Shown here piece by piece: positions 36,692 through 44,603 of a stretch of DNA of 64,000 bases. The DNA lies in assembly GCA_012522475.1 (NCBI GenBank), contig JAAYKH010000031.1, forward strand, positions 1-64,000, in the 5' to 3' direction. The translations under genes were made by a program, and so were the position numbers. How positions within the stretch are numbered: position 1 is the first letter of the stretch; each line of letters starts with the position of its first letter. The stretch comes from Chloroflexota bacterium. GTDB lineage: Bacteria > Chloroflexota > Anaerolineae > Anaerolineales > Anaerolineaceae. The notes beneath the pieces were generated by a model. The model had not been told where the DNA came from and did not search any database. It saw nothing but the letters and a program-made list of their open reading frames with translations.

Positions 36692-37042
36692 ATGGACAAA
36701 ATTTTCATCACAAACCTCTCGGTAAACGGTCTGCTTGGTATTCATGCGCATGAACAAAAATTTCCACAAGAAATTCGCATCAGCGCAATTATCTCTACAG
36801 ATATTCGGTCAGCTGCACTTAACGACGATATCCGGCAAACGGTCAATTATTCAACACTGGCCAATAAGATAACCCAATTTATCCAGGCTAAGCCTCACCT
36901 GACCATCGAGGCGTTAATTGAAGCCCTGGCGGCTGAAATCCTGCAAGACGAGCGCATCAGCGCCCTCTGGCTGCGGGTAGAAAAACCAAACGCTGTCCCT
37001 GCAGCCGAGTCTGTAGGAATTGAAATTACCCGTTCTCGCTAG
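36692..37042 (+). CDS. folB: Dihydroneopterin aldolase
   Basis: A 116-residue protein. It begins [20 protein letters not shown], the FolB start; [19 protein letters not shown] follows, then [10 protein letters not shown] ([10 protein letters not shown] here), and the C-terminal [19 protein letters not shown] with the conserved Lys-Pro and the last strand EITRSR. It cleaves dihydroneopterin to hydroxymethyl-dihydropterin, the substrate of FolK at 32538. The stop codon lies in a CTAG palindrome shared with the stop of folE on the other strand. Confidence 0.93.
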   Translation: MDKIFITNLSVNGLLGIHAHEQKFPQEIRISAIISTDIRSAALNDDIRQTVNYSTLANKITQFIQAKPHLTIEALIEALAAEILQDERISALWLRVEKPNAVPAAESVGIEITRSR

Positions 37043-37677
37043 ATATTCAGGCGTTCAGCGCCGCGAGAAATATTATCCAAAAACTCCATCCGTGTTGATA
37101 TATCTCTGCGAAAGGCGCCCAGCATTGCCGAGGTGGTCATCCGGGCGTCGTGTTTTTTCACGCCGCGCAGCATCATGCACATGTGCAAACCCTCCACCAC
37201 AACAGCCACACCCTTGGGTTTAAGCACCACATCCAGGTACTCCGCAATTTGAGTTGTCATTCGCTCCTGCACCTGCAGACGCCTTGAAAATAGATCAACA
37301 ATCCGGGGAATTTTTGAAAGGCCAATCACTTTATCCGAAGGGATATACGCCACATGCGCGCGTCCCATAAAAGGCAGCATGTGATGCTCGCACAAACTAT
37401 AAAATTCAATATCGCGCACAATCACCATCTGGTCATAAGCCACATCAAATACTGCGTCGTTAATCAAAGCGCGCGGATCCATTCGGTATCCCGCCAGCAA
37501 TTCTTTATAGCTATTGGCCACGCGCTGGGGCGTTTTTATCAGGCCTTCCCGTTCAGAGTCCTCACCAATTGCATTCAGAATTTCCTTAACTGCTGCTGCG
37601 ATCGAATCAGTATCCATTGGTTGTTCACAAAATAAGTCCGCTGCTAATGCCAGGGGGTCATCACAATTGATATTCAT
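37039..37677 (-). CDS. folE: GTP cyclohydrolase I
   Basis: From ATG 37677 (GGAGG six bases upstream) a 212-residue type I enzyme. [20 protein letters not shown], then the zinc ligands in [15 protein letters not shown] and [11 protein letters not shown]; the last part, [12 protein letters not shown], is also typical. It converts GTP to dihydroneopterin triphosphate, the first step of pterin and folate synthesis. An in-frame codon at 37707 would add ten residues. Convergent overlap of four bases with folB. Confidence 0.95.
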   Translation of the reverse strand: MNINCDDPLALAADLFCEQPMDTDSIAAAVKEILNAIGEDSEREGLIKTPQRVANSYKELLAGYRMDPRALINDAVFDVAYDQMVIVRDIEFYSLCEHHMLPFMGRAHVAYIPSDKVIGLSKIPRIVDLFSRRLQVQERMTTQIAEYLDVVLKPKGVAVVVEGLHMCMMLRGVKKHDARMTTSAMLGAFRRDISTRMEFLDNISRGAERLNI

Positions 37678-37737
37678 TCGAAACCTCCAAGTTTTTAAAG
37701 TGTTCACGCATAATTGTATTCAATTAATCAGAAAAAT

Positions 37738-37777
37738 AAAAACGGCTTGTGCCATTTTCACCGCACAAGCCGTTTTT
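37738..37777. terminator. Bidirectional terminator between folE and hpf
   Basis: A 15 bp perfect stem (AAAAACGGCTTGTGC at 37738-37752 with GCACAAGCCGTTTTT at 37763-37777) and a ten-base loop. On the minus strand it ends the hpf transcript 16 bases after the stop codon. Confidence 0.85.
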
Positions 37778-37792
37778 TAAAGACCGCCAGAC

Positions 37793-38359
37793 TTATCCGA
37801 TTTCAGGGATGATGATCCCATAACTGCCATCACGGCGTTGGTAAAGCACATTAAACTCGTTTGTATTAGCATTAAAAAAGACGAAGAAACTTTCATGCCC
37901 TAAAAGTTTCATTTGTTCGATGGCCTCAAGCTCGTCCATGGGGATCAGCATAAAGCGTTTTCGACGGGCAATGATAGGTGCTTCTTCGATCTCGTGGGCT
38001 TCTTCCAGAGGTGTTTCAATGACTTCGGCAATCGTTTGTCCGTCGCCTCGGCCGCGGGTGCGTTTGCCTTTAAAGCGCGTGATCTGACGGCGCATTTTAT
38101 CCAGGGCTGCATCCACCGCAGAAAATATGCTGTCCGAGCGTTCCTCCGAACGCAGAATGAAGCCCTTTCCACGCAATGTAAGCTGGGCAACGTAGCGATC
38201 ATTGGCGTTTCTGGCTGTCTTGACGTGTGAAAGGTCTACCCGGCTTTCGTCAACTTCCTCCAGGAATTTTTCGAGCTTTTCAACTTTCATTACAACGTAG
38301 TCATTAAGCCGATCGGTCAATTCTAAATTCTTGGTAAAGATTTCGATTTTGACAGTCAT
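37793..38359 (-). CDS. hpf: Long-form ribosome hibernation promoting factor
   Basis: From ATG 38359 (GGAGG seven bases upstream) a 188-residue protein. The N-terminal RaiA-like domain is about residues 1-105 (VKIEIFTKNLELTDRLNDYV, RSEERSDSIFSAVDAALDKM). After an acidic linker the C-terminal dimerisation domain follows (ARRKRFMLIPMDELEAIEQM, GHESFFVFFNANTNEFNVLY). Long HPF dimerises 70S ribosomes into inactive 100S particles in stationary phase. An in-frame codon at 38371 is less likely. It is the last gene of the Flp-like-comF-hpf set. Confidence 0.94.
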   Translation of the reverse strand: MTVKIEIFTKNLELTDRLNDYVVMKVEKLEKFLEEVDESRVDLSHVKTARNANDRYVAQLTLRGKGFILRSEERSDSIFSAVDAALDKMRRQITRFKGKRTRGRGDGQTIAEVIETPLEEAHEIEEAPIIARRKRFMLIPMDELEAIEQMKLLGHESFFVFFNANTNEFNVLYQRRDGSYGIIIPEIG

Positions 38360-38371
38360 GTTTGCCTCCAT

Positions 38372-39073
38372 TCATATTTGGGTTGATTTATTATACTTGA
38401 TGCTGGGTTGGTTAAGCGCAAAGGTACGGTCGTCAAATCGACCCAGGGTCAAGCCGTAGACCGCACCCGAGCCGGCTTCACGCAAAGCACTTGCACAGGC
38501 CGCCAATGTAGCCCCGGTCGTCATCACGTCGTCGACAACCAGGACGCGTCGATTGGCAACAACGTCATTCAGGGCTGCAAACGCGCCGTGCACATTCTGC
38601 CGCCGTACCTCACCCGAAAGCCCCACCTGGCTGAGTGTATCTCGAACTCGTTTAATTCCAAAAGGATGATAGCGAATCCCCAAGTGGGCCGCTAAAGGCT
38701 TTGCAATACAGGCCGCCTGGTTATACCCGCGCTCAGTCAGGCGCTGTGGACTCAGGGGCACTGGCATCAGTAAATCGATCGACCAGCCCGTTTCAGCGAC
38801 CAATGCTCCCAACAGTCCTGAAAAGAACTCGCCTAGCCCCGGGTTGTTCTCATACTTCAAACTGTGGATACAATCCCGGATAACGCCTTCGTAAACTGCC
38901 AGATTGCGCACCGCAGTGTAAGCTGGCGGATGCATCTGGCAGGCAACACATGTAGATTTGTGATTGGAAACAGGTGCACCGCAGATGGCACAGCGTTTCC
39001 CCCTGATGAACTTGATCTTCGATTGACAGCTTTCACACAGGCGATAACCGGGCTCACCACAGCTTGCACACAC
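38372..39073 (-). CDS. comF: ComF-family phosphoribosyltransferase-like protein, 5' end interrupted
   Basis: The 233-residue open frame starts at GTG 39073. It has a zinc finger (CASCG, CESC, CAICG, CVAC), and a PRTase domain ending in the PRPP loop VLVVDDVMTTGAT. ComF/GntX proteins serve DNA uptake in competent bacteria. Upstream in the same frame, GTG 39142 begins MKGRLNALIQRNFWRSLDWI, then TAG (39080-39082), then PPVCASCG. Related proteins read ...DLLFPPRCAGCG there, so these 20 codons look like the true N-terminus cut off by a nonsense codon. The protein may still fold from GTG 39073, although no good ribosome site precedes it. Confidence 0.8.
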   Translation of the reverse strand: MCASCGEPGYRLCESCQSKIKFIRGKRCAICGAPVSNHKSTCVACQMHPPAYTAVRNLAVYEGVIRDCIHSLKYENNPGLGEFFSGLLGALVAETGWSIDLLMPVPLSPQRLTERGYNQAACIAKPLAAHLGIRYHPFGIKRVRDTLSQVGLSGEVRRQNVHGAFAALNDVVANRRVLVVDDVMTTGATLAACASALREAGSGAVYGLTLGRFDDRTFALNQPSIKYNKSTQI

Positions 39074-39142
39074 AGGCGGCTAGATCCAATCCAATGATCG
39101 CCAGAAATTTCTTTGGATCAATGCGTTCAATCGACCTTTCAC
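39074..39142 (-). pseudogene. Probable original 5' end of comF, separated by TAG
   Basis: Twenty codons from GTG 39142 in frame with comF, followed by TAG at 39080-39082 and two further codons (PP) before GTG 39073. The sequence fits the hydrophobic helix that precedes the ComF zinc finger in related proteins. Confidence 0.5.
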
Positions 39143-39183
39143 TGCAGGTTTTCGCATCTTTTCCTTGGACGGGTGTTATTCGG

Positions 39184-39333
39184 TTATTGCAATGATAAGA
39201 TAAAATCCTGCCAAAGATTGGATATTGCTGGTCGCAACAATAAAAAAATCGTAACAAGTATCAAGATCGCTAATATCGCGATTAAGATCCACTCAACCCA
39301 CCCCTCTCCCCGCTCAAAAGGTAGTTTCGACAT
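39184..39333 (-). CDS. Flp-like short membrane peptide
   Basis: A 49-residue protein that starts at ATG 39333, with GTGGAGG four bases upstream. It opens MSKLPFERGEGWVEWILIAI and continues with a hydrophobic helix and RPAISNLWQDFILS. The E-x-G-x-G-W-V-E-W entry into the helix and the xPAISNxxxxI end parallel Flp/Fap-type pilin peptides (…GQGLVEYALIL…, …GPAISNVFSNI). It stands in front of comF, a competence gene, and hpf. No pilin assembly genes are present, so secretion and processing are unproven. Confidence 0.72.
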   Translation of the reverse strand: MSKLPFERGEGWVEWILIAILAILILVTIFLLLRPAISNLWQDFILSLQ

Positions 39334-39359
39334 AGGGCCTCCACAAATTGATTTCACTA

Positions 39360-39365
39360 ATTATA
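39360..39365 (-). promoter_or_regulatory. Candidate -10 box for the Flp-like/comF/hpf operon
   Basis: TATAAT on the minus strand, preceded by GTGGTA, 27 bases before the ATG at 39333. The -35 is not clear. Confidence 0.35.
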
Positions 39366-39516
39366 TACCACGGTTTGTATGAATTTGTAAAGCAATTCTT
39401 CAAAGGTTAGCTTCGGAATCAAGGATTCGGGGCATAGCATTTGTTAACCCTCCTTTATCATTCGTCTTTTTCTTCCCTCATCTTTATTCGCCCAGCCGTC
39501 CCCGCCCTGCCCGGCG

Positions 39517-39525
39517 TGGTATACT
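39517..39525 (+). promoter_or_regulatory. Extended -10 promoter of the MATE-like gene
   Basis: TGGTATACT (39517-39525), about 45 bases before the TTG start at 39571. Confidence 0.4.
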
Positions 39526-39570
39526 TCTCTTTCAGATTCAATAATTATCTAATCACCGAGGATACCCCTA

Positions 39571-40908
39571 TTGAACCCGCCGAACAACAGCCACCCCAGG
39601 CAACTTACGTTGAAACAGACTCTAACCACCTGGCTGCCCCTCGTCGCCAGCTGGATGTTGATGGCTGCCGAGCTGCCCGGCATCAACGCCATTATTGCCC
39701 GCCTACCCCAGGCTGAAGTACACCTGGCAGCCTACGGTGGCGTGGTGTTCCCCATTGCCTTGGTGATCGAATCCCCCATCATCATGCTCCTGGCCGCGTC
39801 CACCGCCTTCAGTCGCGATTGGGCCTCTTATCAACGCCTTAAAAAGATCACCCTGTGGATGGGGATCAGCCTGTCGGCGTTGCACCTGCTGGTAGCCATC
39901 ACCCCTTTATATGATTTCATTGTCCTTACCCTTTTGCGGGCGCCAGAAGCCGTAATTGAACCGGGGCGTGCCAGCTTGCTCTTCCTCACCCCCTGGACCT
40001 TCGCAATTGCCTACAGGCGCTTCCAGCAGGGAGCCATGATCCGCTTCGACAATTCCCGCATGGTCAGCGAAACCACGGCAGTTCGGCTGACCACGGATGT
40101 GGTCGTGCTGGCCATTGGTTATTCAATCGGGTCCATCCCCGGGGCAACCCTGGCGGCTATCGCCCAGGGTGTCAGCGTCTCCGTTGAAGCGCTCTACGCT
40201 GAACTGCGCATCCGGAAGATCCGCCACCTGATCAAAACCGCAACCCCGATCGAGACCCCACTGACACTGAAACGCTTCATTGTTTTTTACAGCCCCCTGG
40301 CCCTCACCTCCATCCTGTGGTACCTGTGGCAGCCCCTGGTTTCTGGAACGATCTCCCGCATGCCGTTCCCCCTCGAGTCACTGGCCGTTTGGGCGGTGAC
40401 TTCCGGGTTAATTTCCATCATCCGGACGCCCGGGGTGGCCTTCAATGAAACCACCGTCGCGCTGCTGGAAAGGCCTTGTGCTTTCACGATGCTGCGCAAA
40501 TTTACCCGCATAGTTGCCCTGATCATCGCTGCAATGGCGAGTCTCTTCGTCTTCACACCCCTCTCTCGATTTTGGTTCAGCACTGTTGCCAATCTTCCCG
40601 CCGACCTGACAGAGACCGCTCGTACCACCCTGGCGATCGCGCTTGCAGTTTCGATCTTCAGCGTGTACAACCATTTTTTCCAGGGGATCATCCTGCAGCA
40701 AGAGCACACGCGCCCGGTGGCAGAGTCCACAATAGTGTTTTTGCTAACCCTGGCCCTCACGTTGATCATCGGCGTGGTCACCTCGGTTTTCAAGGGCGTC
40801 TTCGTGGTTGCAGCGGGGTACACCCTGGCACACCTTACCCAGGGTCTGTGGTTGATGATCCGCAGCCACAAACAGCGTAAACTGCTATCACATTGTGAAA
40901 CCAATTAA
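39571..40908 (+). CDS. MATE/ANKH-like multidrug or metabolite flippase
   Basis: A 445-residue protein with about twelve membrane helices in two halves. It begins with TWLPLVASWMLMAAELPGIN and HLAAYGGVVFPIALVIESPI, a pattern I associate with MOP-superfamily exporters of the ANKH/MATE kind; the second half repeats (FIVFYSPLALTSILWYLWQP). The substrate is unknown; proteins of this family move drugs, lipids or pyrophosphate-like anions. Base composition here is higher in GC than upstream. The start is TTG 39571, supported by GAGGAT about 9 bases upstream. Confidence 0.72.
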   Translation: MNPPNNSHPRQLTLKQTLTTWLPLVASWMLMAAELPGINAIIARLPQAEVHLAAYGGVVFPIALVIESPIIMLLAASTAFSRDWASYQRLKKITLWMGISLSALHLLVAITPLYDFIVLTLLRAPEAVIEPGRASLLFLTPWTFAIAYRRFQQGAMIRFDNSRMVSETTAVRLTTDVVVLAIGYSIGSIPGATLAAIAQGVSVSVEALYAELRIRKIRHLIKTATPIETPLTLKRFIVFYSPLALTSILWYLWQPLVSGTISRMPFPLESLAVWAVTSGLISIIRTPGVAFNETTVALLERPCAFTMLRKFTRIVALIIAAMASLFVFTPLSRFWFSTVANLPADLTETARTTLAIALAVSIFSVYNHFFQGIILQQEHTRPVAESTIVFLLTLALTLIIGVVTSVFKGVFVVAAGYTLAHLTQGLWLMIRSHKQRKLLSHCETN

Positions 40909-40937
40909 GAACTTGTGCTAACTTCTGGATGCGCAGA

Positions 40938-41942
40938 TTACAGCTCACGGTGGAGCAGCATGCCTATCAATGCCATCAGAACCCTGGCATCTGCGTTCGG
41001 CCTCGGGAAAAGCCCAACCAGGCCTTCATGTGCCTGGTGGATGTATTTTCCGGCAAGCGCTTTGACATAAGCACCCGCCCCACACGCTTCCAAAAGGTCT
41101 GCCATCGCTCTGATTTGTCCCAGAGCAGGGTTTTCAACGTGCCAGAGCGCGCGAAATTCGCTGCTTTCTCGCAAGCCAAACAGCACTGGCAGGGTCTTTT
41201 TTCGTGCCAACAGATCAACCGAGGCCGATTTGCCTGTCACCGCCGGATCTCCCCAAATGCCCAGATAATCATCCTGAATTTGAAAGGCCATCCCTAACGC
41301 TTCTCCCAACGTGCGCAGGCGGGTGAGTGTAACTTTGCTGGCGCCCGCAGCCAGACCGCCCATCGCCGTACTGTAGGCGATCAGCGCAGCCGTCTTGCCC
41401 CCAATCATGGCCAGGTAAGCCTCCAGGTCAACCGCATCCTCGGTCTCGAAGGCGATGTCCAGGTATTGACCGCGGGTGAGGTGCAAGCAAACCTGGTTCA
41501 TCTCCCGTACCGCGCGCAGAGCCACGGCTTCGCCGCAGGTTTCAGTCAAACCCAGAAGCGCCAGTTGAGCAATACTAAAAAGCGCATCCCCGGCATTCAC
41601 CGCCTGGGCCAGCCCCCAGCGCGTCCACAGCGTCGCACGCCCATGACGCGTGGGCGACTGGTCTTCAATATCATCATGGATCAACGTGAAATTATGCAAA
41701 AACTCAATCCCCAGCGCCGCCGGCATGGCTGCTGCAGCGTCGCCTCCGCAGGCTTCGGCACATAGCAGCGTGATGACCGGACGCAGACGCTTGCCGCCGG
41801 CCAGTTCATCCTCCCAGCCCAGGTGATAGCGCAGCATGGTCCGCAGTTCTGCGCTCGCGCCAAAATCCAGGTCGTTCAGAAAGGACTGCAACCGCCCTTC
41901 GATAACTTCAACGAGCTGGGGCAATCTTTCTTTCAGGGGCAT
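40938..41942 (-). CDS. Polyprenyl diphosphate synthase (GGPP-type)
   Basis: A 334-residue trans-prenyl synthase. First Asp-rich motif DDIEDQSPTRHGRATLW (DDxxD) and second AFQIQDDYLGIWGDP. Both motifs, GGKRLRPVI near the N-terminus and GNAGD-like (VNAGDALFSIA) are present. It condenses IPP with allylic diphosphates to make C15-C20 or longer chains. It lies four bases after the IPP isomerase gene, giving an isoprenoid operon. Chain length cannot be assigned. Confidence 0.9.
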   Translation of the reverse strand: MPLKERLPQLVEVIEGRLQSFLNDLDFGASAELRTMLRYHLGWEDELAGGKRLRPVITLLCAEACGGDAAAAMPAALGIEFLHNFTLIHDDIEDQSPTRHGRATLWTRWGLAQAVNAGDALFSIAQLALLGLTETCGEAVALRAVREMNQVCLHLTRGQYLDIAFETEDAVDLEAYLAMIGGKTAALIAYSTAMGGLAAGASKVTLTRLRTLGEALGMAFQIQDDYLGIWGDPAVTGKSASVDLLARKKTLPVLFGLRESSEFRALWHVENPALGQIRAMADLLEACGAGAYVKALAGKYIHQAHEGLVGLFPRPNADARVLMALIGMLLHREL

Positions 41943-41945
41943 CGC

Positions 41946-42986
41946 TTATCCTTCCTGTGGGGTGGGGTTTAGCTTTTCCGGCGACAGATCTGCCAGGCGG
42001 CGCGCGCCACAGGCAAACATAGCAATACGCACCTGCTCCACGATCATCTGCATCGTCTTTACCGTCGCCTCCAGCGATTCATCCGCCGCTTTCAAAAAAG
42101 GGCCGGCCATCCCGCCCATTGAGGCGCCCAGTACCAAACACTTAACAATCTCCACGCCCGAGCGCAGACCGCCCGAAGCAAAGACCGGTCGGTCATGGAA
42201 GACGGGCTTCACCGCCAGCAGGGAATCCGCCGTCGGAAGGCCCCAATCCACGAAGGCGGCCGCCGTCTGTGCCCGGTAAGGGTCGGACTGGCGGTGCATC
42301 TCCACCTGCGACCATGAAGTGCCCCCTGCGCCAGCCACATCCAGCGCGTCGACGCCAGCCTCATACAGCAAACGGGCTGCCGCCGCGCTCAACCCCCAGC
42401 CAACCTCTTTGACGATGATCGGCACGCCCAGCTTCACCCGCAAAGCGGCTATTTTGTCCACCAGCCCTCGGAAATCTGTCTGCCCTTCGGGCTGCAGCAC
42501 TTCTTGCAGCGGGTTCAGGTGCAAAATTAAGGCGTCAGCTTCGATCATCTCCACAGCCCGACGGTATGCATCCACACCATAACCCGCGTTCAACTGCACC
42601 GCGCCCAGGTTGGCCAGCAGCAGGATGTTGGGTGCATAACGCCGCACCTGGAAGCTTTCTGCCAGCGCCGGGTTCTCGATCGCCGCGCGCTGCGATCCCA
42701 GGCCCAGCGCCAAGCCCAGCGTTTCGGCAGCCTGCGCCAGGTGACGATTGATGCGCGCCGCGCGCTCGGTGCCCCCCGTCATCGACGAGACCAGCACCGG
42801 CACCCGCTGCTGCACGCCAAACAGCGTTTGCCCCAGTTCCACCTCTTCCAGCGCCAGCTCGGGCAGCGCTTGGTGCACCAACCGGTAGCGTTCCAGGCCC
42901 GTCGTCAGGCCCGAGGCCACATCTTCTTCCAGGTTGATGCGGATATGATCGTCTTTTCTTGCGGCAATCTGCGTGTCTTTTTTCAT
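41946..42986 (-). CDS. fni: Type 2 isopentenyl-diphosphate delta-isomerase
   Basis: A 346-residue FMN-dependent TIM-barrel enzyme. [14 protein letters not shown] near the start, then [56 protein letters not shown] and [14 protein letters not shown], and the phosphate loop [20 protein letters not shown]. It interconverts IPP and DMAPP using reduced FMN. The type 2 enzyme (not Idi1) suits an anaerobe. It feeds the prenyl synthase downstream. Confidence 0.94.
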   Translation of the reverse strand: MKKDTQIAARKDDHIRINLEEDVASGLTTGLERYRLVHQALPELALEEVELGQTLFGVQQRVPVLVSSMTGGTERAARINRHLAQAAETLGLALGLGSQRAAIENPALAESFQVRRYAPNILLLANLGAVQLNAGYGVDAYRRAVEMIEADALILHLNPLQEVLQPEGQTDFRGLVDKIAALRVKLGVPIIVKEVGWGLSAAAARLLYEAGVDALDVAGAGGTSWSQVEMHRQSDPYRAQTAAAFVDWGLPTADSLLAVKPVFHDRPVFASGGLRSGVEIVKCLVLGASMGGMAGPFLKAADESLEATVKTMQMIVEQVRIAMFACGARRLADLSPEKLNPTPQEG

Positions 42987-43024
42987 GGTTGGCTGTTAAT
43001 TAAGGGTAAAGCCGGGGCGCAGCC

Positions 43025-43052
43025 TTGACAGAACCCCAGAGCTTGTTAGAAT
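43025..43052 (+). promoter_or_regulatory. Promoter of the acyl carrier protein gene
   Basis: A consensus TTGACA (43025-43030), 16-base spacer and TAGAAT (43047-43052). AGGAGG (43074-43079) and ATG 43086 follow. Confidence 0.65.
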
Positions 43053-43085
43053 TTTAATCATTATAAACCACATAGGAGGCACGGT

Positions 43086-43319
43086 ATGTCCGATTATCTG
43101 CAAATGGTCAAAGAAGTTATCGCCGATGTTTTAAAGGTCGATATCGATAATATTACCCCCGAAACCCGCTTCATTGAAGATTTAAAAGCCGATTCAATGG
43201 ACCAGTTCTTCCTGATCGACGGGTTTTGTGAAAAATTTGATGTCACCATCTCGGATGACGATGCTCGCGAGATTCGCACGGTTCAGGACATCCTCGATTA
43301 TATCGACAGCAAATTGTAA
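43086..43319 (+). CDS. acpP: Acyl carrier protein
   Basis: A 77-residue four-helix protein. The phosphopantetheine Ser is in DLKADSMDQFFLIDG; DLGADSLD is the usual form, so the Gly and Leu are changed to Lys and Met. Acidic composition and length are normal. The gene stands alone, without fab genes, which is less common for the main fatty-acid ACP, so it may be a specialised ACP. Own strong promoter and AGGAGG site. Confidence 0.92.
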   Translation: MSDYLQMVKEVIADVLKVDIDNITPETRFIEDLKADSMDQFFLIDGFCEKFDVTISDDDAREIRTVQDILDYIDSKL

Positions 43320-43456
43320 ATGAAAAAGGGTGAATGGTGCCTGACGTCAGGGGGAATTTGGAGCCAGGGCCCAGAAATGCGGTAGCAGGAACCTGGGGGC
43401 AGGTCGCCTATACCTGCCCTACTTTTGCATTAATACCTCAATGCGTGCGCCGCCCC

Positions 43457-43521
43457 GTCATTGCGAGGCACGAAGCAATCTCAACAACGTCATCCTGTCA
43501 TGCGGGGCACGAAGCAATTTC
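43457..43521. repeat. REP-like tandem repeat
   Basis: Two copies of a 25-26 base sequence, 40 bases apart: GTCATTGCGAGGCACGAAGC (43457 onward) and GTCATGCGGGGCACGAAGC (43497 onward), each followed by AAT[C/T]TC. The first contains an inverted pair ATTGC...GCAAT. This type of sequence occurs as dispersed repetitive palindromes in many genomes. It borders the decayed restriction island. Confidence 0.65.
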
Positions 43522-43531
43522 AACAAAGTAA

Positions 43532-43975
43532 TTACAATTTTCTTAACCTGAATTGGATCATCGTCCTTGCTCTTCCTTCAGTGTCCTCACCTGCCAGCAA
43601 CGTGTGGGATTCACACGCAAATTGCCCCAGGTACGCATACACCCCTGAAGATACTTTCTTAAATAAATGCAATTCACGGCTATCTTTGGCGTGGTCAGCG
43701 ATAGCGCGATTACCCCGTTTCATTTCCATATCGCCATACTGACTCTCACCGGAGAATAAAAACACGTCATCGGCGAGCCATCCATCAGCGTACCCATGTG
43801 TTCTGCCAATCGTGGATGAAAACAAGAACACAAACGGGTAATTCGCACAGGGAGCAATGCCCGATTGACGGTTTCCACCAAAACGATCATGCAAATCGCG
43901 TTGACGGTGAAGATGTTGACCTTCTTGAAAAGGAAATTCTATCCTATTCACCAGAGGTATATTTTTTCCAGTCAT
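43532..43975 (-). pseudogene. Truncated SRA-like domain of a modification-dependent restriction protein
   Basis: The open frame encodes about 148 residues from ATG 43975 (GAAAGGATCTACT before it). LHDRFGGNRQSGIAPCANYP, a GYADGWLADDVFLFSGESQY stretch, GDMEMKRGNRAIADHAKDS and LHLFKKVSSGVYAYLGQFAC match the SRA-like reader that senses modified DNA in McrA-like endonucleases (GGNRQxGI, YxGEGQxGDM, GNRAIxxH patterns). The protein ends after the reader; the HNH nuclease part expected C-terminally is not attached, and repeats follow. It may be a gene fragment rather than a working protein. An in-frame ATG at 43990 is an alternative start. Confidence 0.55.
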
Positions 43976-43990
43976 AGTAGATCCTTTCAA

Positions 43991-44155
43991 TTATGAAAGT
44001 CCTTCTTTAGCTTGTAAAACCAAAGCACGCCCCACTTTCGTAATCTCCCACACGCCACGCGCTGAATCCGACATCAGGTAACCCTCCTGCACCAATTTAA
44101 ATCGTGCCCAGGCAGAATTATTCCGCCTTCCGATTACCCTATGGTCCGAAGGCAT
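43991..44155 (-). pseudogene. Mrr-N winged-helix fragment
   Basis: A 54-codon frame from ATG 44155: MPSDHRVIGRRNNSAWARFK, then LVQEGYLMSDSARGVWEITK and VGRALVL, ending at TAA 43991. The WARFxLVxxGYL...RGVWEITKxGR pattern is the Mrr N-terminal winged helix found in restriction enzymes (typical: …WARFYLVKAGLL…RGVWALTE…). It is only the C-terminal half of such a domain. It ends 15 bases before the SRA-like frame, so both may derive from one decayed gene. Confidence 0.55.
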
Positions 44156-44239
44156 GGGTTGATAACCCTATTCATTTAGCGGATTGTTCATCTTCTGCAG
44201 AGTATTGATTCCCTTTTTGTGGTGCCATAATTAAATTAA

Positions 44240-44560
44240 TTGTAACACATCCAACTAAGAGAAATATTATTTTATTACCTGGAATGAACTTATAAGTGCA
44301 CGCCTTGCTCCGTAATCTCTGTGCAGCATCAAGTCAATTTTACAAATAATTTACAACTTTCATTAATAAACCTAATTTATTTATATTGTTACTAATCTAA
44401 GATTTATATATGATGTTGTTATGATAATCAATAAACTTATTATTCACGCTATGCCCATCAACAAAATACAAATTTGACATAGTAAGTTTTATGGAACCAT
44501 AATCTAATAGCACATGGTGATTAGGACAGACTCAAATCACATTTTCTATGATATCTCGCC
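44240..44560. other. AT-rich block within the restriction island
   Basis: The base composition falls well below the rest of the window. The minus strand encodes the C-terminal part of an HNH protein (44397-44531); I find no other feature. A foreign origin is likely. Confidence 0.55.
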
Positions 44561-44603
44561 CCTTGTGCTCATCACCTAAAGGTTGAACATGATGCACATG
44601 CCC
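44397..44603 (-). pseudogene. HNH endonuclease C-terminal fragment with an in-frame TGA
   Basis: On the minus strand one frame reads HVHHVQPLGDEHKGRDIIEN, then VI, TGA (44532-44534), VCPNHHVLLDYGSIKLTMSN, LYFVDGHSVNNKFIDYHNNI, IYKS and TAG. This matches the end of HNH nucleases with SRA/EVE readers: HHIxPLGxxHNGPDxxENxICVCPNHHVxxDYG, down to YHN near the C-terminus. The TGA takes the place where a Cys is common. The 5' part is absent beyond about 44603, where a short CTACCGA-type repeat begins. The HNH His, Asn and Cys-Pro-Asn-His-His are intact, so the decay is recent. Confidence 0.62.

Noticed and set aside
40287-40904. Minus-strand 205-codon frame opposite the MATE-like gene
   Set aside because: The plus-strand product has regular membrane helices over the same bases; the antisense frame is Arg/Thr/Val-rich without motif.
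43457-43521. CRISPR array
   Set aside because: Only two imperfect copies with one spacer-like gap, no cas genes; it fits a REP-like element.
43334-43531. Plus-strand frame through the REP-like repeat
   Set aside because: Its residues derive from the repeat and adjoining non-coding DNA (RHEAISTTSSCHAGHEAIS); not a gene.
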